A stretch of DNA of 64,000 bases from Limnephilus marmoratus (GCA_917880885.1 OU862917.1:27454104-27518103), one strand, 5' to 3'. Shown: positions 9,700 through 21,528, numbered from the stretch's first letter. A program made the numbers and translations. Notes: generated from the letters alone by a model not told the origin.

Positions 9700-9845
9700 C
9701 TTTTTTTATGTGCACACCGCACAAGAACTGCTCCCAACCTCTTGGAGCCGGTGAGACTATTGCACCCCCATTTGGGGTATATTGTGAGGCTGAAGGTAGT
9801 GGGAAGGGGAAGAGGAAGGTGGGGAAGTATTTACATAATTACGTT
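9700..9845 (+). repeat. Short interspersed repeat, family A
   Basis: Family A has the order CACAAGARTCCCAGCTGCTCCC, GAGCC-GTGAGACTATGGCATC, CCCCAATTTGGG, GTGAGGCTGAAGGTAGTGGG, GGTGGGGAAGTA. Copies or pieces lie at 9700, 22320, 34375, 47125, 52015, 53130, 54955 and 57870. It encodes no clear protein. It is probably a SINE or non-autonomous element, but its class is unknown. Confidence 0.6.
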
Positions 9846-9913
9846 AGTGAATTTTATTGTCCAATCATCCTGTCAGATTTGGAAGTCAATTACAACATTG
9901 TATTTGTGTATAC

Positions 9914-11618
9914 CAGTCCTGGATTTGTCAATAGGCCTTATAGGCCGCAGCCTAGGGGCGGCAGAGTTCAGGGGGCGGCGCTCGCTCGCTTTGGTAAGCC
10001 GTTAAGTTTGTGAACGATTATAAAAAATAAAAAAGTAACAGTGGGTAGATAGAGATTTTTATCTATGAACCTTTAAACGCCCAGTAGTCCCGTACGGGAC
10101 CGCGGATTTGTATACTTCAATGCCCAATACGGGACCGGTGATTGTGCCGTAAATATTTCACAAAAAATGCTTTGGCAATGGGCTACGGAGATATCAGCTG
10201 CCGCGCATTGTAAGTCGCCATCCAGCTGGACAATTTGTGTAACTCCTGGAGATCACAATTATCATCCGAAATCAATTTCAAAAAAAAAAATTTTGTTATG
10301 AACCTATGAACCTCACTCTTTACAATTTTTTTTTTCAGTAATGTGAAAATTTAGAATGATTGGTTTAACATTATTTTTTACGTATTTGTGACATAAAAAT
10401 GGTTAAAATATAGATACCGTTTAGGATTTATATAAAGAAACTATTTGCTGAGTTTGATAACAATTGATCAAAAACTGTAGGAGCTAGAGGTTACATAAAT
10501 TCAAAAAAAGTAGTTTCGAGAAAAATGCGTTTGATGCGTAAAATAGTGGTCGTTCGACCGAGGGACACTCACTCAAAAGTATTTAACTTTTAAATTAATT
10601 GGAATTTTGGTTTAAAATATTTAAAATATATTTTTTAATAGTTGTACCATCGATTTATGAAAAAAAAAATTTTTTTGAAGCCTCTACACCTATTTCCCCC
10701 CTTAAAGGAATCTTTAGACGCCCCGTGAACCCATACGGGACCGCGGATTGTGTCGTGCGATTATGGTGCGAATATTTCACAAAAAGTGGGCTACCTTTAT
10801 TTGGTTACTAATCGTATTTTGCAAAGACTAAATAAAGTGAGTGCTCAGATTCAGAGCTCATCTATCGATGTACTGACGGTATGTGATTTGAGCTGAATTA
10901 GAGAGAATGCATAACGCGTATATAAACTTCAAAGAAAAAATTTCGTTTATAAAAAAATGGATGAACTTCCAACATAAAGTGTCTCAGAAAAAGCTCAGTC
11001 CCTTGTGCAATATTAAACAATGATTTAGAAGACGATTTCGTTCAGAAATGTGTACACTTTCAAGGTCATATTTCCTCTAATAAGATGACAGAGAAACCTG
11101 AATCTACGTCATTACTGAATCTTTTTAAGATAAGTTTTTGAGGAAACAAGATCTGTGCAACGTTTACCCAAACTTGAATATAACTCTCCGCGTCGCACTT
11201 TGCACTCCAGCAACAAATTATTCTGGAGAAAGGAGTTTTTCCTATTGAAAGCGAGTGAAGAAATACCAAAGGTCTTCGTTATCGCCAGAAAAACTTTACT
11301 CTTTGGCTCTCTTGGCATGGAAGCAGACTTAATGAATACTATAAAATATGAAGCTATTATATATAGTTTTGTCAAATAAAAATCCCGTAAAAAATTGTAA
11401 TTTTTGGTTCATGTTACACTTTTACTTTATGAATAATTTATACGTTTATTTCATTTTTGAATACCTGCTTAACCTATATACGAATATTTATTTTTAAAAT
11501 TGTGTCACCTAAAAAAATCCTACAAGTGTGATCGTGATCGGTGGCAACTTCTAAGAAGGAGGAAGGGGCGGCGCAAATGAAGTGGCCTATACTAATAAAA
11601 AGTATAAATACGGCCCTG
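9914..11618 (+). mobile_element. hAT transposon with decayed transposase
   Basis: Ends are CAGTCCTGGATTTG and, inverted, CAGGGCCGTATTTA; the 8-bp flanks are GTGTATAC (9906-9913) and GTATATAC (11619-11626), one difference. It lies in the last intron of SLC25A21 in the same orientation. The 3' third encodes a hAT C-terminal dimerisation domain. Bases about 10060-10830 hold two direct copies of a block with TACGGGACCGCGGATT, probably a further nested insertion. Diverged ends and stops show it is old. Confidence 0.82.
11120..11312 (+). pseudogene. hAT transposase, C-terminal (hATC) fragment
   Basis: In one frame the + strand reads NVYPNLNITLRVALCTPATN, then YSGERSFSY, a stop (TGA near 11246), then KRVKKYQRSSLSPEKLYSLA. 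This is the hAT family C-terminal dimerisation domain: L-x-[VI]-L-x-x-P-A-T-[NS]-x-S-x-E-R-S-F-S, then K..K...RSS.S.E.L..LALL. It is related to the hAT transposases from which ZMYM and ZNF862-like proteins derive. The in-frame stop and the lack of a complete upstream catalytic domain make it a pseudogene. It sits where expected near the 3' end of the 9914-11618 element. Confidence 0.82.
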
Positions 11619-11725
11619 GTATATACTATAATTTGTTTTTAGATTGGTGTCTTAGCGCAAATGCAGATGGTACATTAATTGATTCATATGCAAAATTTAG
11701 TTTTCATTTGAATTATTTGTTCCAG

Positions 11726-11843
11726 GTTTGCCGCTTTGTACAAGGGTCTCCTGCCCAAGGTCTTAAGACTGGGCCCAGGTGGCGCCATCATGCTGGTGGT
11801 CTACGAATATGCCTACAAATTCCTGGAGGAAAAATTCAACTAA
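11726..11843 (+). CDS. SLC25A21: SLC25A21, last coding exon
   Basis: The exon starts after TTGTTCCAG and completes the split Gly codon. It encodes FAALYKGLLPKVLRLGPGG, then AIMLVVYEYAYKFLEEKFN and a TAA stop at 11841-11843. This is the last matrix loop and final membrane helix of the carrier. The LYKGLLPKVLRLGPGGA block is typical of the family. The three exons together give the C-terminal 190 residues of a protein that is about 300 long in animals. The 3' UTR follows with AATAAA at 11923-11928. Confidence 0.95.
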
Positions 11844-11922
11844 CATTCCTGAATATGCACCAAACCACCAGAATGCGGCACACTGAAAGCAATATACAGT
11901 GAAGCTATCTTTTAAATTTTCC

Positions 11923-11928
11923 AATAAA
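11923..11928 (+). terminator. Polyadenylation signal of SLC25A21
   Basis: AATAAA, 80 bases after the stop codon. A second AATAAA at 12052-12057 could serve as a distal site. Confidence 0.6.
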
Positions 11929-12149
11929 TGGGAAAAAATCTTTTTAACCCTATAAAGACAATCATATTTTGATGTACGGTAAAGATAATCATTCGTAAAA
12001 TTGACGCATGAGTTTTAACTAGCTGTAATATTTTATTTTGTTAATTGATTTGAATAAACCAATCGGTATTATATTTTTACAAACAAATGACATAAGAAAT
12101 ACAACAATTTGTGAATATATATTTATTTGTAATAAGAAAAAAATCGAAA

Positions 12150-12615
12150 CGTGATGGTAAGCCCACACTGTGGCCAACGTTCCAACTTCAAACGATGGAC
12201 GATTGTGTGGAGGGGTGTTTGTGCGTTAGAAGTTCGAGTTGGAAGGTTGGAGTTCGAGTTGGCCCGGCTAACTCACACGAACCAGCCTGCCGCAGCTGTC
12301 CACACATCATTCTGCGAACGGCATTCTGGCGATCAAGACGCGTGTGCCGCGTACTATTAAAAAGACAATATTATTACGGAGAGTTATATAACAATTATTT
12401 GAAAACATGTTGTATATATAAGTATATAATTACGTACGTAATAATTGTAGGCAATTAATAAGATACAGCGTAGCTACAGCTGTTCGATGTCTGCCATTTT
12501 GGAGTTCAGAATTCGGGGTTGGAGGGTTGGCCGCAGCCACCACACGATTGGCCAACCATCCAATTCCGATTTAAGTTCGGAGTTGGAAGGTTGGCTTCAG
12601 TCTGGACGTAGCATG
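12150..12615. mobile_element. Inverted-repeat element, family Y, intact copy
   Basis: The left end GGTAAGCCCACACTG-GGCCAACGTTCCAAC and the inverted right end (CTACGTCCAGACTG-GCCAACCTTCCAAC) are imperfect inverted repeats. The interior repeats GTTGGAAGGTTGG many times and has many CpG sites. Other copies lie at 41195-42415 (split by a hAT), 46020-46250 and 46250-46710. This copy carries the empty target site for the hAT at 41328-42322. No ORF. Confidence 0.65.
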
Positions 12616-15039
12616 AAACTTCTTCAATAATCAACAAAACTTAGGAATAATTTTTCTAATATCTCAGATCACTTATTTCTTACTAATAATAATCAGCCAT
12701 TTTGAATAATTTACTAAATAATTAAGATATATTATATTTAATAATAACGTACAGTTATATAAAAATTAATCAGATACAGCTTTGGAATGTATCAATATTA
12801 TACTTTTTGACTCATGCGGTCGTTATATCTTAAAACTGGTGACACCTACCTTAGCTACGCGCGCGCCCCACGGAAGGTTCAAGCAGAGAGTGAGATGTCT
12901 GAAAAGCATAGCGACAGATTCGCACTAATTAGAACGAGAGAGCAATAATTCTAACACGCTTGCGTCAATTTTACGTAGACTGCCTTTCCAGGGTTAAGTG
13001 AAAAAGTTTTTATGTGGTATACATATATGTACGAGGGTTTCACTGTTGTTCATATTTTATGCTGCGTTAGTTGTGCTGTTGAGTATTGGCAATTTTAAAA
13101 AAGTTGTTCATTCGAAAAGTGCCTTAAACATAATGTTAAGTTTTAAAGTTTTTCTATTTTATTAGTTTTGTTATTCACCTTTGAAAATTTAAAAAAATAA
13201 TAATGTATCCTTTTTTTTCAGTTATGCATCATTTAAAAAATACTTTCTTATTGTTTCTACTTTTGACCCCTTGGATAAATTTTTATGTTGAAATTTGAGA
13301 AAAAATGTGCCTTTTATAAAAAAATTACCGTAAACATTACAAATGTTTATATGTATAGGTTTTTTAATTTTATAAGTAGGTATCTTTATTTACTTTGTCA
13401 TTCCAGTTATTATACAATGTGCATTTATGTATACATATCATTATACAACAATTAAAAGTATTAATATTATGTAACAAAGAGAATATTATATTAATGAATT
13501 CGGGAGCAATACTAACTACAGGAAAAATGTAAAATTAATATAAAAATTATAATATAATACCTCAATAAAATAAATAATTATTTTTATAGTCATTTATAAT
13601 ATTTATGAATAAATTAAATATTTTCATATAAAAATACATCATCTTTAGTGTGCATATTACCTATTCATAACAGTGCTTCTAAACTATTGTGTCGTCTTAG
13701 CCTTTTAAGTAACGGTTCTTTATTTACCGTGAAATACTGTTTTAGGTTCATTTTTATTGAAAATAATAGAAATCTGCAGTTATATGCTCACATGCAATAA
13801 TTTACTTGAATTCAAATCCAAGGGAATACATATACAATCCAACATGAACTATATCTATGTTTCTATTTTTATTTTCATCGTAATCTAGTTTGAGACTGAT
13901 TAAAGTGAACATAAAAGAATTTTTGTAATTTCATCTTATTATCACAAATGATGTGCCAACTCAAAAATCCCATGTTCATACTTACACTATCTAATAGGCT
14001 AACAGCCTTACTAAAAAACCCAGTGAAAATTTTATTCAATTGACAAACGGCCGCGGATGTGAAAACATCACTAATTAAAAATTTGTTCATTGAAAGAAAT
14101 ACACATGGTTTCCACGGCCTGAGAGGGTAGTTTATCTCTGTTTTAACCATTGATGTCCGAACGATATTTGTAATTTTTCCATAGTATTTTGAATGTTCTA
14201 TATATTTCTTATTTTTGATGGTGTCGTAAAAACAAATAACATTTATGAAAACTAGATAAAATTACCTTTTTGATTTGTATATTTGAAATACAGTTTAGTT
14301 TTCAAGAACTGACATATTTTAAGATTCAAACTCGGAAATAAATGGAAAAAAATTTCTTACCAAAATTTTTTTGACTAAAATGTAGAGAAATTAAAAAAAA
14401 AAACAAAATTTCAAAAACACAGTCCTTTTATGTAATAAATTTGGAAGGAAACTATCACCTCACTTTTTCCTCGTGCATACAATAAAAAAATAATAAAAAA
14501 TATCAAAGTTTTTTTTATTGCTAAAAAACTAACCTAAAAATTATACCGTCTTTTATATCAGATTTCTTGCATCTCTAAAGACGTTAATTACTTTGATGCA
14601 TTTACGCACACATGTATTAGATAATATTATTTAAAAAAAAAACACCACTGTCATAAAATAAAACCTTTAAATGTAAATTGTCACACTTAATCACAAACAC
14701 GTAAACACCTCAGCACAGGTTCTCCTAGTGAGGTGTTCATGAAACATACAAAATTACCCATCCACAGTTTCACCTTCTCAAACCTACCTTACACCCAACA
14801 TAATTAAATTTCAAAATATATTATGTAAAAATGTTTTCAAAATATATTATGTAAAAATTATAATAAATAGGTAAATACTGTAATATATAGAAATAAATAA
14901 AATAAATAAATAAATAAGTAAATTTGAATTCTCATGACTAAAACTTATGAAAAACCACAAAAAACACGGTAAATATATCAATGATATAAATATAAGAGTA
15001 AATTATTCATATTAATAGAAATTAACCATCACATAAGTA
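12616..15039. other. AT-rich intergenic stretch
   Basis: No gene is recognised. Bases 12830-12990 are less AT-rich, with CpG, but non-coding. Bases 14800-14860 contain a short tandem duplication of CAAAATATATTATGTAAAAA. A-rich simple repeat lies at 14885-14920. A 91-codon minus-strand frame at 13875-14150 has no feature I can place. Confidence 0.5.
14708..14733 (+). repeat. 26-bp hairpin motif, copy 2
   Basis: CCTCAGCACAGG-TTCTCCTAG-TGAGG, flanked by AAACA and TGTTCATGAAA. See 8121-8146 and 62782-62807 for the other copies. Confidence 0.6.
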
Positions 15040-15079
15040 ATATTGGACACACAAAAATCATTTCTCACACACAGAAATC

Positions 15080-15160
15080 ATTTCGCGCTTCCAGCGTCTT
15101 TTTCGAGCGCGAACACGAATGCGCAGGCGCCGCGCCGCCGCGCCACCTAGCGGTTACGAA
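15080..15160. promoter_or_regulatory. CpG-dense island with a CTCF-like site
   Basis: In otherwise AT-rich DNA, about 80 bases are very rich in C, G and CpG. On the minus strand, 15140-15148 read AGGTGGCGC, which is the core of the insect CTCF binding motif as I know it from Drosophila. The island could be an insulator or an unannotated promoter; no gene is evident next to it. Bases about 15500-15720 have a broken coding-like stretch (NELRNLNAKVIAKKENLL) that I cannot assign. Confidence 0.35.
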
Positions 15161-15888
15161 GGAAAACAAACAATTTAGTACTTAAATATGCGTTGTTGTC
15201 GGATTTACAATACGTTTTAAGACCAAATCTTATTAGTAATGTTATCGTGTTTTAGTGTATTTTTGTTTTATTCATGTTGCTGCAATAACACGGGTTATCT
15301 GGCGTGCTGTGTTTTTTTTTTAGTAAGGATGTTTGTGTTTACATTCCAATGATATTATTGTTTTCATCTATTTTATCTTTCCGACTCACATTGTTGGTAA
15401 TTATTATATCGAAACGTTTATTAGATGACAGATTAATGAATTATTTACTTTGTCATTGACCTATTGCTAAGATCTTTGTTTACTTAAAAAGTTATGTAAT
15501 GGCAGATAATCTGGAAGTGATGGCGCTGATGTGATTCGATATCATTTGCACGATATGACAGCTATGGGGTGCGGTTTAAAAGATATTGTTTTAAGGATTT
15601 GAAGGCATTTAAAAATATATGATAGTTGGAGTATAGAGGAGTTATTAAAAAATGAATTGAGAAATTTAAATGCCAAAGTAATTGCAAAAAAGGAAAACTT
15701 GCTTAGTTTTTAATCGCAACATATTTCAGATTGTTTTTCATAAGAACTTATGAAAAAAATTATTAACTCCACACACTTTTAACAGATTAAGGCAAGAAAT
15801 AATTTTACTGTTTTTCAGATTTGCAGCTTGTGACAGAAATGACAATTTTCATTTTATTTTCTTAACCGGTCACCAACTTAAGCAGATA

Positions 15889-15974
15889 TGGGAACGTACC
15901 CATACTACGGACCAACTTTTTGCATTTGAAGACCCCCCCCCCCTAAACGTGTCACGTAGTATGGGTACATTCCC
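15889..15974. mobile_element. 86-bp TA-flanked MITE
   Basis: Ends GGGAACGTACCCATACTACG and its near-complement CGTAGTATGGGTACATTCCC, with TA on both sides. The spacer holds a run of C. It has the same architecture as the elements at 95-384 and 22496-22670, but different terminal sequence. Confidence 0.65.
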
Positions 15975-16229
15975 TATATGCGTTAGAAATACGACAGCAG
16001 TCAAGTACAATAAGCGTGTTTATACGTCAACGCGTGTGTCTCCATAGAAACCGTTATAACTCCGTTATTCTTTTAGTGACATCCCTAAAACAAAAAGTAA
16101 AAGGTCGACAGTGGAACAAGCTGTACATCCCTATTCAAGTTGTCCATAGAAATACATAACAAGAATATTCTGTCAGTCGCGCAATCTGACACATAATTTT
16201 TCCCACCAAATTTCGGACCGGCGGCTCGA

Positions 16230-16600
16230 CATTGTTAATTTTTATTAAATATTTTTTATATGAAATGATAAAAAAGTGAGGTGACAAAAGTGTTTATTAT
16301 ACATTTATACAATAGAATAAGTATAATCTGTGATTTTAGTACCGTTTTCATATAAAAATATCACGTGAGTCATTTTTACATTTTTTTAATGTTTGCATTC
16401 TAAATTTTAATATTTACAAAAGTTAATATTTATTTGTAATACAATAATTCGAAAGCTTATTTTGCAACCTTTCTAAAACAGTTTTTACTATACGGCTACG
16501 TTCAGAAATGTTTCATTTATAGAGCTTTAATTGTGAAGCGGTAATAACACAAAGTTTTCATAAAATGTCATTTTGGTTGAGACATCTCCAGCGAATATTC
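16230..16600. repeat. Diverged AT-rich repeat, second copy
   Basis: It is related to 900-1930 and 62870-63150 through shared blocks (TATATGAAATGATAAAAAAG, ATGTTTGCATTCTAAATTTT, AAAACAGTTTTTA, GAAGCGGTAATA). It carries no ORF. Bases 16601-17070 have no identified element. Confidence 0.45.
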
Positions 16601-17427
16601 GCGAGAATTCGGAGGGGTTAACTAAAATGTTGAAAAGTGAGGTTAACTCAAGTTTTAGCTAATTTATATTTGTATCGCTATTAAAAATGGCTTTTTGTTC
16701 AAATTAGATTATTCTTACGAATATAACAGATTCCAGATACATCACGCTGTCTGAAAAAACAAAATATTTATTCCAAATAAGATTTTTTATTGGTTTATAT
16801 TTATATATTTTTAAGGCACAAACCACTTTTATCTTAATTGTTCAACACTTGAAAACCTATGTACAGACATTCTAGAGGAGTGTAAAGGCACAATACAATA
16901 TTGAGACATTTTAATTACTATTATTATTAAACTTTTATAAAAAAAACTTTCACCATTGAATAGGAATAATGATTGACATGACATCCAACTACACCAGTGC
17001 TAACGACTGATTTGAGCGTTTCAGATTACCTGCCATTGAATGATTACCCACTGTATTATAATATGATGTACAGTGAAATCTCAATGGATCATTACTTGAA
17101 TAATCGTTTCTCGAATAACCGTTTTCCTGCATGGTCCCGAACTAATTTTGTTCAAAACTCTCAAAAATAGATTGAATTGACTGTTCCTCTACGCATAGCT
17201 TTGCCGTACTAATCGTTTAAAGCTTGCAGTTTTTGTACTATTTTATTTGATTGATCGCTATCGGCGGCTGCTCCTGACATTAGTTGTCGTTAGACATTCA
17301 AACTCAGCGGTGTGCAAGTGCTGTTATCTTATTATTTTTTAATTTTTGAAAAATGAATCATGCTGTGAATAATGTACATTAGCTTGTGTCGCTCTCCATA
17401 GAGAGAAAAAAAAATGGCATTATTTTT

Positions 17428-18299
17428 AAACGCCCGGGGTCTCAAAAGTTTCGTATGATCTGTAGCTATTCGAAAACGTAAAAATAAATTAAATTATTGT
17501 TCACTATTAGCCCGCTAAAACGGCCGTAAATTTTGAAAAAAAAATAGAAACTTTTGAGAAAAAATAGTGATTTGGAAAAAAAATAAAACAAAGGGTCCAT
17601 ATTTTATATTTTGTACCAAACTTAATTTTCATTCCATAACTGCAGTACAAAGAACACATAATTTTTTTTTTTTTGAAACCTATATGATGTGTTGCTTAAA
17701 AATATAAAAGGGGAAAATAACAATTTTTCTGGATAAAATCAGAATTCTTGTTGACTTACTTGTTTTCATAAACATTATTTTTTTTTTCATTTTTATCATC
17801 TATACGCATTTTTTAATAACAAACGAACGTTAAAAGGTTAAATTATTGAAAAAAAAAATTAATTAAATTAATTTAAAAAAAATGTTTTAGGCTTGTTTTC
17901 TGATTTTCAATGCATTTTAGTGGGCTAATTACCATTTAAAAAAAAATATTTAAATGCAGTTCTCATTTTCTTTGTAAGCAAGGACGGATCCAGGGGGGGG
18001 GGGTGGGGATCATGGGGGTCATGACCACCCCCCCCCCCCTTGGCCTGGGTCTAGAACCTAGGTTGACCACTAATTAAAATTGTTAAACATAATGTTTTTA
18101 TATATTTTTTGTATCTATTATTATCAAAATTACCTACCTACTTTTTACTTGTATCTATTATTATTAAAATTAAATTATAACTTCTTGTGACTTGACCACG
18201 ACTATGTGACCCCCCCCTGGCGCTATGTGACTCCCCCCTGGCGCCAAAGCTGGATCCGCTCTTGTTTGTAAGATGCAACTTTTGAGACCCCAGGCGTTT
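17428..18299. mobile_element. Inverted-repeat element nested in the pogo-like element
   Basis: The ends match over about 20 bases as inverted repeats: ACGCCCGGGGTCTCAAAAG on the left, CTTTTGAGACCCCAGGCGT on the right. No clear target duplication could be read. The interior is AT-rich and non-coding. Confidence 0.6.
17979..18264. mobile_element. hAT-type MITE, third nesting level
   Basis: Starts CAAGGACGGATCCAG and ends with the complement of CAAGAGCGGATCCAG; the 8-bp target duplication TTTGTAAG is exact (17971-17978 and 18265-18272). It has G- and C-runs near both ends. It is the same family as 49036-49508. Confidence 0.85.
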
Positions 18300-18750
18300 C
18301 TGAATTCAAAACTTGAAATAATTGACACACCCTACTGTACATCCTCTTCAAGAAAGGTTAAAAATTGTTGAAGAAGTGGAAAAAAATCCAATGTTTTTCC
18401 ACATTCATAGTTTGTATCAATAGGACCTCTCTAAAACGATAGATAGGGATTTCACTGTATTATGATAAAATAAGTATCACGCATTACTATTATTCTATGT
18501 AAACCTTCGTCATTCCAAAATATGTACCTACATAATATATATAATATATTTTTAAATCTATATTCGATTGCATAGTGCACAAAAGTGTTAAGTGCAATGT
18601 GAAGAATCATAATATAAAAGTTAAATATCATGACTAAAGTGACATTAATAATAATGAATTCAGTTATTTAAATTTTGCTTGTAAATTTACTCACTAACGA
18701 AACCATCTTGAGAGATGCGGTAATAAATAATAAAAATACATTTATATAAT

Positions 18751-19395
18751 ACACGGTGTCCGGAAACTCGTAGTACAAGCGGGAAACTGATGAATCTACA
18801 TTACATTTGAAGTCGATTTGTGATATAACTTTTTTGATTTGAGCTTTCGTTTTCGAGTAAATCGGGTCTGAAGTTGAAATTTTTTCAGTCAAATTTGAAA
18901 AAATCGGTCACTAGGGGATTAATCGTCGCCTCAGTTCTTATTTGTCCAACAGACCATTTTAAATTTTGTTCAATCTCCATTTTGAAATTAAAAATTAAGT
19001 ATAAAAAATGATAGTTAATCATTTAACTAAGTACTATTTAAACTAATGAGACCTTTACCTTTACAGAAATAACTTTATCGTATACACCTACCATAATGTT
19101 TCATTGAAATAATGAGAGAAAACCTTCTCCTCGTGTAAAATTTTCTAATGGTCTGTTGGACAATACGAATTAAAGCGACGTAATATCAGCTGTGTAATGT
19201 CTGCTAAAATGCATCGAAGGGTAAACCAGAATCAAAAAATTTTTTAACCCTTTAGTTGCCGAAAAAATGGAAAAATTGTTAAAAAATAATATAAAAATCG
19301 AAATGCCCAGATCGAAAAAAATAAGTTTTTTGGATTCTCAAGGTGATGTAGATTCACTAGTTTACCGCTTGTACTACGAGTTTCTAAACACGTTG
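18751..19395. mobile_element. Non-autonomous element with ~55-bp inverted ends
   Basis: ACACGGTGTCCGGAAACTCG starts the left arm; the right arm, inverted, reads CAACGTGTTTAGAAACTCG, then both continue TAGTACAAGCGG and GAATCTACAT. TATAAT flanks both ends (18745-18750, 19396-19401), a likely target duplication. Two internal blocks containing GGTCTGTTGGACAA or its complement mirror each other. No transposase remains. Confidence 0.65.
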
Positions 19396-19976
19396 TATAA
19401 TTGTACTTAAAATTTTTGTGCGCTATGCCATTTGAGTATTGTATGTGATATTGTATTGGAATGGTCTGATGCTCTGCAGAGAACCCGCTTGCACAGCTTG
19501 GGTGTAAACTGTGCGCCCTAAAGTTTAAGTTAAGACTTACAGATTTCAATACTTTGGTTGTGTGGTAGAACTATATGATATGAAAAAAAAATTGCGTAAC
19601 TTCAATGGCGTAAGCCAGAGATGAAAATATATTTATATGTATATTATATATATATATAACACTGGACAAGTGTTTTTTCATCAAGAATTCTTACAATATG
19701 ACCAAAACTGTTTTTCATATTTCTAAAATATTATCGAGTGCATTAGAGTTTATAATATTGTAATAAAATTATATTGTACAATAGATATTTAGGGACCAAA
19801 TATTTTACATGATTCTTAAAAAGTTTATCATCCAGTAAAAATTATGCAATATCCAAAGGTTTGTGAATTTGCTTTGGTGAATAGGTACATTGTCTTTTTT
19901 TTGTGATTGCTGTTATTATAAAATAAATATGAATTTTCTTACATAAATATTTGTGTTATTTATTTTATTATTATTA
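19396..19976. other. AT-rich stretch, no feature seen
   Basis: A short (TA)n run lies near 19640. No coding sequence or recognisable repeat is visible. Confidence 0.4.
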
Positions 19977-20133
19977 CTAGCTGACCCGGTCACGCTGGCC
20001 GTTGCTGTAGCTAATAAAACACAACGTCATCTACTGGATGGGTATCCAACCTTTATAACCACCGCCGTCTTTGAGTTTATCGCTAAGAGACAGACAGATG
20101 CCGCGGAGGACTTTAATTTATAATACGTAGAGA
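19977..20133 (-). mobile_element. 157-bp Helitron derivative
   Basis: On the minus strand it starts TCTCTACGTATTATAAATT after A and ends GACCGGGTCAGCTAG next to T (CTAG at 19977-19980). Both ends match other Helitrons in the window, so this is a near-minimal internally deleted copy. Confidence 0.65.
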
Positions 20134-20429
20134 TGGTGTGAAAGATTATAATAACGTGCATGAAATGCTTGGGGTAACTAACGTATTTAAGTTAATAAGG
20201 ATTAATACTGTATCCGTCTAAATAACTTTTCAATTACCGCAATGTACGTGACCATTTTTTTAGAAGAGAGAATGGGTATAGTAAGCTATCCGTAAAAGAT
20301 AGACACTTGCCTTTACGGACATTTTTGTAGATCTATAAAAGAGGAATATCCCAACATGCATTGTTTTGTTATAACCCAAAAGGATTAGGCAGCGTTTTCG
20401 ATGAAAGCTACCAGGCGGCTTGACTTTTT

Positions 20430-20612
20430 CCGACACTTCTAACAATTATCGTTATGTTTCAACCAATTTACACAAATCCTTGACAAATTATATACCTAAA
20501 TCTTCCTCACGAAACACTCTATCTATTGGTGAAAACCGCACAAAAATCCGTTCAGTAGTTTATCGCGAACAGACAGACGACGCAGGGGACTTTAATTTGT
20601 AACATGTAGAGA
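20430..20612 (-). mobile_element. Helitron 5' end fragment
   Basis: On the minus strand it starts TCTCTACATGTTACAAATT after A, then GTCTGTTCGCGATAAACTA and ACTGAACGGATTTTTG. This is the 5' end of the same family as 19977-20133. Its 3' end could not be placed; bases 20134-20429 are probably part of it. Confidence 0.5.
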
Positions 20613-20707
20613 TGTAAAGGTATAAATTGAAAGGTTGTTGGTAAAGAATTTTTTTATATATTTTTTTAATATAATGAAGCTAAAAAAATATATGATTTTA
20701 TACACCT

Positions 20708-20735
20708 CTGATGAAGGTTCAGGTTGCACCGAAAC
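20708..20735 (+). ncRNA. Hammerhead-like core, isolated
   Basis: CTGATGA, a short imperfect hairpin (GGT...ACC), then GAAAC. The same arrangement occurs in the two inverted-repeat elements at 34668-34945 and 36264-36726. Like those, it has one unpaired base between CTGATGA and the hairpin, so catalytic activity is doubtful. It probably marks a Penelope-like element remnant (about 20690-20790). Confidence 0.35.
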
Positions 20736-21054
20736 TGGTTAGTTAATATATTAAAGATATTGTGGCTAGCTAACAATGCAGCAAATTTGACACGCAATTA
20801 CCTCCTATTGGCTATTTATATGCCAATAGCGAACATGAGCCTTTTTATCACTTAAGTTTACCAACGATCGGTGTTGAACGAAAAGAAAATTCATTTTGTT
20901 CTTGATTGCAGCCGATCTAACAGCTCGCAAATTTCTTCATGTTTGCAGCCCAGTATGTGTATATTACTGCAAATAGAACAAAAAATAAAAATATAATTAA
21001 TAAGGAATTCCATCCCTCATACGTTTTTTCTTCCCATAACCTACTATTCTTCCT

Positions 21055-21150
21055 TTCCTTAAAAACAGCCTCTCCACAGCATCACCTAAGATGACATAGG
21101 CCCCGTGGGAAATTATTTTCCTTAAGACCTCCTGTGTGAAGCTAATGTAA
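21055..21150 (+). repeat. Repeat family C, 3' fragment
   Basis: CCACAGCATCACC-AAGATGACA, GGAAATTATTTTCCT and TGTGTGAAGCTAATGTAA match the end of the copy at 30375-30840. Confidence 0.6.
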
Positions 21151-21189
21151 TGAGAAAAAAAAAATTGTCTCGTAAAATATATATTATAA

Positions 21190-21528
21190 CTAGCTGACTC
21201 GGCAATGCGTTGCTGTGGCTAACAAAACACAACGCCATCTCCTGGATGGTTACCCAACCTAGATAACCAAGTATTGTGTCGATAAATTAACTCATACCGC
21301 CATCTGACAGAAACTTATTGAACTTACCAATAATTACAAAGCATTATTCTATAAAACATTTAATTCTCAATAATAAATGTTAAGGTAAATAATCGAGATA
21401 AAAACCACCCTATTTTTAATTTGGACCAAATTACACGCATTGAGCAAAATTTCATCAAAAACCCGTTTAGTAGTTTCGTAGGTTATCTCGAACAAACATC
21501 GTGATGCGAGATTTTTTTTATATAAAGA
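21190..21528 (-). mobile_element. Helitron, short full-length copy
   Basis: On the minus strand it starts TCTTTATATAAAAAAAATC after A and ends GCCGAGTCAGCTAG before T (CTAG at 21190-21193). The CAGCAACGCATTGCCG before the end is the 3' subterminal region. It is related to the copy at 19977-20133 (shared ACAACG-CATCT-CTGGATGG). Confidence 0.65.

Larger units (their letters stand above)
17071..18457. mobile_element. pogo-like DNA element, host of two nested insertions
   Basis: Starts CAGTGAAATCTC and ends with the inverted GATTTCACTG; both ends are flanked by TA (17069-17070 and 18458-18459). CAGT ends plus TA targets fit the pogo/Tigger group. Only a scrap of possible coding remains near 18350 (ERLKIVEEVEKNP). 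A second element (17428-18299) and a third (17979-18264) sit inside it. Confidence 0.65.

Noticed and set aside
13875..14150. 91-residue ORF on the minus strand
   Set aside because: No motif, no splice context and no related sequence in the window; probably chance.
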